From assembly GCF_001625365.1 (NCBI RefSeq), contig NZ_LJJF01000002.1, positions 372,001 to 436,000 on the forward strand: a DNA stretch of 64,000 nt, read 5' to 3'. Positions within the stretch are counted from its first letter, which is position 1; every line of letters begins with the position of its first letter. Shown here piece by piece: positions 1 through 12,000 of this stretch. A program made the translations under genes and the position numbers. The notes under the pieces are model-generated. The model made no database searches. It was not told where the DNA came from and saw only the letters and a list, made by a program, of their open reading frames with translations. This stretch comes from Streptomyces sp. MJM8645. Lineage in GTDB: Bacteria > Actinomycetota > Actinomycetes > Streptomycetales > Streptomycetaceae.

Positions 1-3000
1 AGGCCAGTTGCCGGGCGAACAGGCTGTCCGGGTCGGCGGCGTCACCGAGCAGGTCGCGTTGCCAGGCGCTGTAGTCGGCGTACTGCACCGGCAACGGGGA
101 CCACTGCGGGGCCTCGCCCCGGCAGCGGGCCGCGTAGGCCGCGGCGAGGTCACCCGAGAGCGGGCCCATCGACCAGCCGTCGGCGGCGATGTGGTGCACC
201 ACGACCAGCAGCGCGTGCCGTTCGGGGGCGAGGGCGTAGAGCTCCGCCCGGACCGGCGGCTCCGCCGCGAGGTCGAAGCCGCACTGCGCCGTCTCCGCCA
301 GGCGCTCCGCCAACCGGCTCTCGTCGAGCTCGACCACCGGCAGTGCGGGGTGCGCCTGCGCGGCGCTCAGCACGACCTGGTGGGGCACGCCGTCCGTCTC
401 GCGGAAGACCGTCCGCAGGCTCTCGTGCCGGGCGACCACGTCCGCGAGCGCGGCGTGCAGGGCCGGGCGGTCGAGCTCACCGGTCAGGATCAGCGCGAGC
501 GGCATGTTGTAGGTGGCGCTCGGCCCGTCCATCCGGTGCAGGAACCACAGGCGGCGCTGGGCGAAGGACAGCGGAACCCGGTCGGGGCGCGGCTGGGCGG
601 TCAGCGCGGGCCGGGCCGTTCCGGAGCCGTCGAGGCGGGCCGCCAGGGCGGCCACGGTCGGGGTCTCGAACAGGGTCCGGACCTCCAGCTCCGCACCGAG
701 GGTCGTCCGGACCCTGGAGGCGAGCCGGGTCGCCAGCAGGGAGTGCCCCCCGAGGTCGAAGAAGCTGTCGTCGACGCCGACCTGTGCCAGCCCGAGCACC
801 TCGGCGAAGAGCTCGGCGAGGAGCTGCTCCTGCGGGGTGCGCGGCGCCCGTCCGACGGCGACCGGGCCGAGGTCGGGGGCGGGCAGCGCGCGGCGGTCGA
901 GCTTGCCGTTGGCCGTCAGGGGCAGCGCCTCCAGCACCACCAACGCCGACGGGACCAGGTAGTCGGGCAGCCGGCCCCGCAGCCAGTCACGGATTTCGCC
1001 GATGAGGGCACCGGTACCCCGGCTGCCGGTCGGGCGGTTGGTCAGCGCCGCCAGCGGCCTGCCGGTGGTCCCGGCCGGCCGGTACGGCTCGACCGGGGAG
1101 CCGTGAAGCCCCTGCGGGTCGGTGAAGACGACATCCACGGCGTCCGCCGCGGTGGCCGACCAGGTGACGGACACCGAGCGGCCGAACTCCGACCCGAGGG
1201 CGTGGAAATCCTCCGGGTCAGGGAGGTCGCCGTCCTCCGGGGCGTGCAACCGTTCCAGCAGTTCGACGAGCGAACCGCCGTCCCCGTTCTGCACCGCCAG
1301 GGCCAGAGCGGCCTCCCGCGCCACGCGGCGGTTCGGCACCCCGGTGATCCGCAGCACGTCGGCGGGCGGCTGGGCGAGCAGCTCGCGCAGTTCGGCCGGT
1401 CCGGCGACCTGCTGCCCCCACGCCAGCTCGACCGACCGGTCCGGGCCCGCCGGGGTGACCGGTGGCTTGTGCAGGGTGACGTCGTAGCGGTAGCGGGTCA
1501 GCTCGTTGTGGTGGCGGCCCCGCTTGACCTCCACGGTCACCGCGCCGATGCCGGCGCCTGCGTCGGTGCCTGCGTCGGCGCCGCTCTCGCGGTCGCGGTC
1601 GCGCAGGACGGTGAAGAAGTCCGGGTCGACCAGGAGCTCCTTCTCCACCAGCAGGGACTGCTCCACCGCGCGCCGCACGGCGGGCAGGTCGGCGCCGTCG
1701 GCGGCCCGGTGCAGTTGGACGGCGGTGGCCAGCGGGCGCAGCAGTCGCAGGTTGCGGACGTCGCCGACGAAGAGTGCGCCGCCGGGGGCGAGCAGTCGCA
1801 TCAGTTTCCCGATGACGTCGGCGAGGTAGTCGGCGGAGGGGAAGTACTGCACGACCGAGTTGATGACGATGGTGTCGAAGTGCCCGGCGGGCAGGGCGTC
1901 GGTGTCGTGTGCCGGGCGGGTGTGGAGGACGACGCGGTCGGCCAGCTGCTCCTGTCGGGCGACCTGGGCGGCCAGCGCGTCGATCGCGGTGGCGGAGAAG
2001 TCGGTCGCCCAGTAGGTCTCGCAGTGCGGTGCGATCTGGGAGAGGAGCAGGCCGGTGCCGACGCCGATCTCCAGCACCCGGCGGGGGCGCAGGGCCAGGA
2101 TGCGGGCCACGGTGGCGTCCCGCCATTCCCGCATCTGCTCGACGGGGATCGGGCTCGCGTCGTAACTGCTGTTCCAGCCGACGAAGTTCTGGCCGAAGGC
2201 GCTCTCCTCGGGGGTGATGGGCAGGGCGTCGTAGATGTCCCGCCACTCGCCCACGTGGTCGGCTTCGCGGCTGTCGTCACGGCCGGTGTCCCGGCGCGGG
2301 ACGACGTAGCCGATGAGCCGGTCGTCCTGGGCGAGGACGGCGGCCCGGGCGACGGCGGGGTGCTCGGCCAACACCGTCTCGATCTCGCCGGGCTCGACCC
2401 GGAAGCCGCGCACCTTCACCTGATCGTCGGCGCGACCGACGTACTCCAACTGCCCGTCAGCGCGCCAGCGCACCACGTCCCCGGTGCGGTACATCCGGGC
2501 GCCGTCCGCCTCGAACGGGCAGGCGACGAAGCGACCCGCCGTCAGGGACGGCCGGTTCAGGTAGCCACGCGCCAGCCCCGCGCCCGCGACGTACAGCTCC
2601 CCGGGCACGCCGGGCGGCACCGGCCGCAACCGCTCGTCCAGCACGTACACCCGCGCGTTGGCGATCGGCCGCCCGATCGGCGGCACGCCCGCCCCCGGGG
2701 ACAGCGGGTCGCTCATCGTCGCGCACACCGTCGTCTCCGTCGGCCCGTACGCGTTGACCATCCGCCGCCCCGGCGCCCAACGCGCCACCAGCTCCGGCGG
2801 GCACGCCTCCCCCGCCACCACCAGGGTCGACACCGTCACCGCGCCCTCCGGCAGGGCCGCCAGGACGGACGGGGGCACGGTCGCGTGGGTCACCGCGAGC
2901 CCCGGGTCCGTCAGCGCGGCGACCGGCTCCGCCGCCGGAGGCAGCACCAGGGCCGCACCGCACAGCAGGGCGGTGAAGACCTCCGACACCGAGGCGTCGA

Positions 3001-6000
3001 AGCTCGGCGAGGCGAACTGCAGCACCCGACTGTCGGAGTCGATCGCGAACCGCTCGATCTGGGCGGCCACCAGACTGGCCACGCCACCGTGGGCAACCAC
3101 GACGCCCTTGGGGCGCCCGGTCGAACCCGAGGTATAGATCACGTACGCCGGATGCCGGACATCGAGAGCGACCTCCGGATCGGTCTCCGGCCAGTCGCCC
3201 TCGACCACCGCGGCCGGGTCGTCGATCATCAGCGCCGGACGGGCGTCCGCCAACATGAACTCGATCCGTGACTGCGGGTACGCCGGATCCACCGGCAGAT
3301 ACGCCGCCCCAGCCTTCAGGACACCCAGGACCGCCACCACCGACTCCACCGAACGCGGCAAGGCCACGGCCACGACCTGCTCCGGACCCACGCCCCGGGC
3401 GATCAACGCATGCGCGAACCGGTTCGCCCTGGCGTTCAACTCCTGGTACGTCAACTGGACGTCGCCGCAGACGAGGGAGACCTCGTCCGGCGTCGCCGCC
3501 ACCTGCGCCGCGAACGCCTGCGGCACCGGCACGGCGCCCACCTCACGGTCAGTCGCGTTGCCCCGCTCCAGCAGCCGAATCCGCTCGTCGGAGTCGAGGA
3601 GGTCGATCCCCCCGATCGCCCGGTCAGGATCGGCGGTGACCGCCTCCAGCAGGAGCGTCCAGCGCCGCACGAGGGCGGCGACCGTGTCCCGGTCGAACAG
3701 GTCGGTGGCGTACTCCGCCGCGCCGGCGATCCCAGCCGGTTCCCCGGCCGGACCGAATTGCTCGACGAGGCTCACCCCGAGGTCGAACTTGGCGGTTCCG
3801 GTGGCCACCGCGTAGGTGGCGACCTCCAGGCCGGGCAGCGAGAACCGGCCCATCGGGGCGTTCTGCACGGCCAGGATCGTCTGGAACAACGGGTGGTGGG
3901 ACAGCGACCGGGATGGGTTCAGCACCTCCACCAGGTGCTCGAACGGCACGTCCTGGTGCGCGTACGCCGACAGTGAGGTCTCCCGCACCCGCCCGAGCAG
4001 TTCGGTGAAGCTCGGATCACCGCTCGTGTCCGTCCGCAGCACCAGCGTGTTCACGAAGAACCCGACCAGCTCGTCCAGCGCCTCGTCCGTGCGCCCCGCG
4101 ATCGGACTCCCGATCGGGATGTCCGTCCCCGCCCCCAGCCGCGTGTACAACGCTGCCAGCGCCGCCTGCAGCACCATGAACAGACTGGTGCCGGTGTTCC
4201 GCGCCAACTCGGTCAGAGCGGCGTGCAGTTCGGGACTCAGCTCCAGACCGACGTGGTCTCCGTGCCAACCGGCGACGGCCGGCCGGGGCCGGTCGGCGGG
4301 CAGCTGGATCAGCTCCGGCAGGTCGGACAGCTGGCGCTTCCAGTAGTCGAGCTGCTCGGCGAACCGGCTCTGCGGGTCGGCGGCGTCGCCGAGCAGCTCG
4401 CGCTGCCACAGCGTGTAGTCCGCGTACTGCACCGGCAGGGCCGCCCGGCTCGACGTCCGACCCTCGCAGCGGGCCGCGTACGCCTCGGCGAGGTCGCGGG
4501 CCAGCGGGCCGGTGGACCAACCGTCACCGGCGATGTGGTGCATGACCAACAGCAGCACGTGCTCGTCCGGCGCGACCGCGAACAGCTCCGCCCGCAGCGG
4601 CGGCTCCGCCGCCAAATCGAAGGGCCGCCGGGCGAACTCGGCGAGCCGGTCGTGCAGTTCGGCCTGTGAGACCTCGGTCAGCCCGGCCCGGAGCCGGGCC
4701 TCGGCCGGGTCCAGGACCCGCTGGCACGGGACGCCGTCGACCTCCGGGAACACCGTCCGCAGGCTCTCGTGCCGGGCCACCACGTCGGCCAGCGCCTCGT
4801 CCAGCGCCGCCCGGTCGAGCGTTCCGGTCAGTTGCAGCGCCAGCGGGATGTGGTAGGTCGCGGCGCTGCCGTCCATGCGGTGCATGAACCAGAGCCGACG
4901 CTGGGCGAAGGAGAGCGGCACCGCCTCCGGCCGCTCGTGAACGGTCAGCGCCGGACGGACGCGGCCGGCCCCGGCCAGTGCCTCGGCCAGCCCCGCAGCG
5001 GTGGGCGCTTGGAAGAGCGCGCGCAGCCCGAGCTCCACGCCGAGCACCGAGCGCACCCGCGCGGTCAGCCGGGTGGCGAGCAGGGAGTGCCCGCCCAGGT
5101 CGAAGAAGTCGTCGTCGACACCGACCTGCGCCCGGCCCAGCACCTCGGCGAACAGCTCGCAGAGGATCTGCTCCTGCGGCGTGCGCGGCGCCCTCCCGAC
5201 CTCGGCCGAGCCGAGGTCGGGAGCGGGCAGCGCGGCGCGGTCCAACTTGCCGTTGGGCGTCAGCGGCAGCACGTCCAGCACCGTGAACACGGCCGGCACC
5301 AGGTAGTCGGGCAGCCGGTCGCGCAGGTGCGCCGCCAGCTCCGCCGGACGGACGGCCACGTCGGGACGGGCCGCCACGTAGCCGACGAGCCGGTCCTCCC
5401 GGGCCACGACAGCGGCCTGGGCGACCCCGGGGTGCTCGGCCAGTGCTGCCTCGACCTCGCCGAGTTCGACGCGGAAGCCGCGCACCTTCACCTGTTGGTC
5501 GGCGCGGCCGACGTACTCCAGCTCTCCGTCCGCCCGGCGCCGCACCACGTCCCCGGTGCGGTACATCCTCTCGCCCGCCCCGCCGAACGGGCAGGCGACG
5601 AACCGGCCCGCCGTCAGGGACGGCCGGTTCAGGTAGCCGCGCGCCAGCCCCGGCCCCGCGACGTACAGCTCCCCCGCGACGCCCGGCGGCACCAGGCGCA
5701 GCCGCTCGTCCAACACGTACACCCGGAAGCCCGCGACCGGCCGGCCGATCGGCGGCACGCCAGTGCCCGCCGCCAGCGGGGCGCTCATCGTCGCGCACAC
5801 CGTCGTCTCCGTCGGCCCGTACGCGTTGACCATCCGCCGCCCCGGCGCCCAGCGCGCCACCAGCTCCGGCGGGCACGCCTCACCCGCCACCACCAAGGTG
5901 CCGGCCGCGAGGTCGGCGCCGTCCAGCGCGGCCAGGGCCGAGGGCGGCAGCGTCACATGGGTCACGCCGAGCCGGCGGTCCGTCAGGGCCTCCAGCGGGG

Positions 6001-9000
6001 CCCCGGACGGGGCGAGCACGAGGGCGGCACCGGTCAGCAGGGCACTGCACAGGTCCCAGAACGACGCGTCGAAGCTGGGCGAGGCGAACTGGAGGACGCG
6101 GCTGCCCGGCGCCAGGCCGAGCCGCTCGACCTGCGCCGCCACCAGACCCGACACCCCGCCGTGGCTCACCACCACGCCCTTGGGGCGACCGGTCGAACCC
6201 GACGTGTAGATCACGTACGCCGGATGCCGGACGTCGAGCGCGATATCGGGATTCGTGTCCGGCCAGTCTCCGTCGCCCACCATCCCCGGGTCGTCGACCA
6301 CCACCAAAGGACGGGCGTCGTCGAGCATGAACGAGATCCGCGCCCGCGGGTACGCCGGATCCACCGGCAGGTACGCGGCACCGGCCTTCAGCACACCGAG
6401 GACCGCCACCACCGACTCCACCGAGCGCGGCAACGCCACCGCCACCACCAGCTCAGGGCCCACCCCCCGCGCGATCAACGCATGCGCGAACCGGTTCGCC
6501 CGAACGTTCAACTCCCGGTACGTCAACTCCACATCACCGCACACCAGCGCAACCGAGTCCGGCGTCGCCGCCACCTGCGCCGCGAACAGCTCCGGCAGGT
6601 TGGTCGGAGCCGCCCCGCCCTCGGCGACGGGCAGCAGCTCGCGGCGCTCCTCGGCCGACAGCAGCTCGATCCCGCCGATCGGCTGGTCGGGCGCGGCGAC
6701 GACCGCGGCCAGCAGCCTGGTCCACCGGGTGACCATCGACTCGACCGTCGGGCGGTCGAACAGGTCGGTGCTGTACTCGACCGCACCGCTGAGCCCGGCC
6801 GGCGCGCCGTCGGACCCGTGTTCCTCCGCGAACCCGAAGGTCAGGTCGAGCCGCGCGGTCCCGGTGAGCACGCTCACCCCGGAGACCTGGAGGCCCGGCA
6901 GCTCGAAGTCACCGCCCGGCGCGTTCTGCACGACCAGCCCGGTCTGGTACAGCGGGTGGTGGGACAGCGAGCGGGACGGGTTCAGCACCTCCACCAGGTG
7001 CTCGAACGGCACGTCCTGGTGCGAGTACGCCGACAGCGCCGTCTCCCGCACCCGGCCCAGCAGCTCAGCGAAGCTCGGGTCGCCGCTGGTGTCCGTCCGC
7101 AGCACCAGCGTGTTGATGAAGAACCCGACCAACTCGTCCAGCGCCTCGTCCGTCCGGCCCGCGATCGGGCTGCCGATCGGGATGTCCGTGCCCGAGCCCA
7201 GCCGCGTGTACAGCGCCGCGAGCGCGGCCTGCAGCACCATGAACAGGGTCGCACCCGAGCGCCGCGCCAACTCCACCAGCGCCGCGTGCAGTTCGGCGTC
7301 GATCCGGAGCTCCAGCAGGTCGCCGCCGTACGACATGGTGGCCGGGCGCGGCCGGGCGGCAGGCAGCTGCAGCTGCTCGGGCAGCCCGGCCAGCGCCTCC
7401 TTCCAATAGGCGACCTGGCGGCCGAACACGCTGTCGGCGTCGTGCTCGTCGCCCAGGATCTCGTGCTGCCACAGGGTGTAGTCGCCGTACGTCACCGGCA
7501 GCGGCGGCCAGGCCGGCGCCCCGCCGCCCCGCCGGGCGGTGTAGGCGGTGGCCAGGTCACGGGCCAGCGGGCCCATGGACCAGCCGTCCCCGACGATGTG
7601 GTGCATCACCAGCAGCAGCACGTGCTCGTCCGCCGAGAGTTCGAACAGCTCAGCCCGCAGTGGCACTTCCGCGGTCAGGTCGAAGCCGCGCACCGCCGCC
7701 TCGCGCAGCAGCCCCGGCAGCTCCGCCTCGCCGGCCGCGCGTACGCTCAGCGGGACGGCGACCTCGGTGCTGTCCAGCACCCGCTGGTACGGGATTCCGG
7801 CGGTGTGTGGGAAGACCGTGCGCAGGGTCTCGTGCCGGGCCACCACGTCCGCGAGCGCTGCGCTCAGCGCGGCCCGGTCGAGATCTCCGGACAGCCGCAG
7901 GGCCAGCGGCATGTGATAGGTGGCGCTCGGTGCCCCGAACTGCTGGAGGAACCAGAGCCGGCGCTGGGCGAACGACAGCGGCATCGGTTCGCGGCGCGGC
8001 CGGGGCACCAGGGCCTGCCGAGCGGTGTCGGCGCCGTGCAGCCCGGCCGCCAGCCCGGCCGGTGTCGGCGTCCGGAACAGGCTTCGCAGCTCCAGCTCGA
8101 CCCCGAGGGTCGCCCGGATCCGCGAGAGCAGCCGGGTGGCGAGCAGCGAGTGCCCGCCCAGGTCGAAGAAGTCGTCGTCGACACCGACCTGGCCCCGGCC
8201 CAGCACCTCCGCGAACAGCTCGCACAGGATCTGCTCCTGCGGGGTGCGCGGCGCCCGGCCGGTCTCCCTGGTCGTGGCCTCGGGCGCGGGCAGCGCCGCC
8301 CGGTCCAGCTTCCCGTTCGGCGTCAACGGCAGCGCCTCCAGCAGCACGAACGCCGACGGCACCAGGTAGTCCGGCACCCGGTCGCGCAGGTACGCCGTCA
8401 GCGCCGCCGCGGTCGCCCCGCTCCCGGCCACGGGGACGACGTACGCGACGATCCGGTCCTCGCGGGCGAGCACCGCGACCTGGGCGACGCCCGGGTGCGC
8501 GGTCAGCTCCGCCTCGATCTCGCCGAGCTCGACCCGGAAGCCGCGCACCTTCACCTGGTGGTCCGCCCGGCCGGCGAACTCCAGCTCCCCGTCGGCCCGC
8601 CAGCGCACCAGGTCCCCGGTGCGGTACATCCGGCTGCCCGCCTCGAACGGGCAGGCGACGAACCGACCCGCCGTCAGAGACGGCCGGTTCAGGTAGCCGC
8701 GCGCCAGCCCGGCCCCGGCCAGGTACAGCTCGCCCAGCACGCCCGGGGCGACCGGCCGCAGCGCCGAATCCAGCACGTACACCCGGCAGTTGGCGATCGG
8801 ACGGCCGATCGGCACCGGCGACGGGCAGTCCGCCGGGTCGGCCGGCAGCGGGAAGGCGGTGATCACGTGGGTCTCGGCCGGGCCGTAGTGGTTGTGCAGC
8901 ACCCGGCCGGGCCCGCGGGCCTGGAAGCGGCGCACCGCACCGCTCAGGCGCATCGCCTCGCCGGCCTGCGCGATCAGCCGCAGGCCCGGCAGCTCCAGCC

Positions 9001-12000
9001 CGGCTTCCTCCGCGGCCTCGGCGAGCGCCTCGATCACCAGGTTGGGTGCGAACAGCTCCTCGACTTCGTGCCGGTCCAGCCAGTGGGCGAACTGCTCGGC
9101 GCTGCGGCGCTGTTCCTCGGTCGGCACCACCAGGGTCTTGCCGTACAGCAGCGCGGAGAGCATCTCCTGCACCGAGACGTCGAAGCTGAGCGCGGTGAAC
9201 TGCGCGGTGCGCGTGCCGGGTTCGCCGCCGACGGCCTCGTGGTGCCAGGCCAGCAGGTTCAGCAGTCCGGCGGCGGGCATCACCACGGCCTTGGGCCGGC
9301 CGGTGGAGCCGGAGGTGTAGATGACGTAGGCCGGGTGCCGGGCGTCCACGGGGACGGCCGGGTCGTGCTCCGGCTGCTCGTCGGAAGGTGTGACGTCCGC
9401 GAGGTCGTCGAGCACCACGGCCGGCCGGGCGTCCTCCAGCATGTACGCGATGCGGGCGGCCGGGTAGTCCGGGTCGACCGGCAGGTAGGCCGCCCCCGTC
9501 TTGAGCACCGCGAGGACGGCGACCACCAGCTCCGCCGAGCGCGGCAGCCGCAGGGCGACGATCTGTTCCGGCCCAACCCCACGCGCGATCAGCGCGTGGG
9601 CCAGGCGGTTGGCCCGGCGGTTCAGCTCGTGGTAGGTCAGCGCGGTGTCCTCGAACACCACCGCCTCGGCCGCCGGGGTCGCCCGGACCTGTGCCTCGAA
9701 CAGGGCCGCCAGGCCCTCGGGCGGGACCGGACGCGCGGTGTCGTTGCGGGCGATCAGCAGCTCGTGCCGCTCCCCGGCGGTGAGGGCGTCGATCCGGCTC
9801 AGCGGCCGGTCCGGCTCGGCGACGACCGCCGCCAGCAGGCGTAGCCACCGGGCGGCCAGTACCTCCACCGTGGCGTGGTCGAACAGGTCGGTGCTGTACT
9901 CGACCCGCCCGACGATGCCCTCGGCGGGCCCGCCGGTGCCGCCGCGCTCCAGCAGGTGGATGCCGAGGTCGAACATCGCCGTGGGCGTCCGGACCAGGAC
10001 GATCTCGGCGCTCAGGCCGCTCAGCGTGAACTCGGTGCGGGGCACGTTCTGCAGCGCGAGCAGCACTTGGAACAGCGGCTGCCGGGTGAGCGACCGGGAC
10101 GGGTTGAGGGCCTCGACGACGTGCTCGAACGGCAGGTCCTGGTGCGCGTACGCGCCGAGCGCGCCCTCCCGGACCCGGACCAGCAGCTCGGCGAAGGACG
10201 GGTCGCCGCTGGTGTCCGTACGCAGCACCAGGGTGTTGACGAAGAACCCGACGAGGCCGTCCAGCGCCTCGTCGGTCCGGCCGGCGATCAGACTGCCGAC
10301 CGGGATGTCGGTGCCCGCGCCGAGCTTGTCCAGCAGCGATGCCAGAGCGGCCTGCAGCACCATGTACACGCTGGCGCCGTGCTCCCGGCCCAACCGGACC
10401 AGCCCGGCGTGCAGTTCGGCGTCCAGTTCGATCGCGAGGTGGCCGCCGGAGTAGGAGGGCGCCGCAGGGCGGTGGCGGTCGGCCGGGAGGGGGATCTGCT
10501 CCGGCAGGCCCGCCAGGGTCCGCGTCCAGTAGTCCGCCTGACGGGTGAACAGGCTGTCCCGGTCGGTCGCGTCACCGAGCAGCCGGTCCTGCCACAGGGT
10601 GTAGTCGGCGTACTGCACGGGCAGCGGCGTCCACTGCGGCTCCTCGCCCTGGCGGCGGGCCGCGTACGCGGTGGCCAGGTCAGCCGCCAGCGGGCCCAGC
10701 GACCAGCCGTCGCCGGCAATGTGGTGCATCACCAGGAGCAGCACGTGCTCGTCCGCCGAGAGTTCGAACAGCTCGGCGCGCAGCGGCGGTTCGGTGGCGA
10801 GGTCGAATCCGCGCGCCGCGGCCGCCGTCAGCAGTTCCGGCAGGGCCGGCTCGCCGGTCGGGCTGACCGACAGCCTCGGGCGCGCCTCTCCGGCGGCCAG
10901 CACCTGCTGGTGGGGCACACCGTCCACCGACGGGAAGACCGTGCGCAGGGTCTCGTGCCGGGCGCCGAGGTCGCCCAGCGCCGCCTCCAGGGCCGCCGGG
11001 TCCAGCGGTCCCGAGAGCCGCCACGCGAGCGGCATGTTGTAGACGGAGTCGGCGCCCTCCAACTGGCGCAGGAACCACAGCCTTCGCTGTGCGGACGACA
11101 GCGGCACGCGGTCGGGCCGCTCCGCCCGCACCAGGGCCAGCCGGGCCCGGTCCGCCCCGCCCAGCCCGGCGGCCAGCCCGGCCACGGTCGGGCTGCGGAA
11201 CAGGGCCTGCAGCGGCAGCTCCACGCCCAGCGTCGCACGGACCCGGGCCACCAACCGGGTGGCCAGCAGGGAGTGCCCGCCGAGGTCGAAGAAGTCGTCG
11301 TCGACGCCGACCCCGGGCAGGCCCAGCACCTCGGCGAACAGTCCGGCCAGCACCTGTTCCTGAGGAGTGTGCGCTGCCCGGCCGGCCTGCGTCGCGGTGG
11401 ACTCGGGCTCGGGCAGGGCGCGCCGGTCCACCTTGCCGCTGGCGTTCAACGGCAGGGCGTCGAGGGAGACGAACGCGGCGGGCACCATGTAGTCCGGCAG
11501 GCGCTCGCGCAGGTGCGCCCGCAGGTCCTCCGGCCGAGGCGCCGCCCCGGTGGCGGGAACCAGGTAGGCGACCAGGCGGGTGTCCCGCGCCCGGTCCTGC
11601 CGGACGATCACGGCGGCCCGCGCGACCTGCGGGTGTTCCGCCAGTGCGGTCTCGATCTCGCCGAGTTCGATCCGGAAGCCGCGCACCTTGACCTGGTCGT
11701 CGGTACGGCCGAGGAACTCCAGGTTCCCCTCCGGGTTCCACCGCACCAGGTCACCGGTGCGGTACATCCGCCCTCCTTGCCCGCCTTCGGGCTGGGGGCA
11801 CCTCCCAGCCGCCAGGCTGGGGGCGAGGGGCCCAGATCCACTCGGACCGAACGGGTCCGCCACGAACCGTCCCGCGGTCAGACCCGGCCGGTTCAGGTAG
11901 CCGCGCGCGAGGCCCGCACCGGCGAGGTACAGCTCACCCGGCACACCGGCGGGTACCGGCTGCAACGCGGCGTCGAGCACGTGCAGCCGGACGCCCCCGA

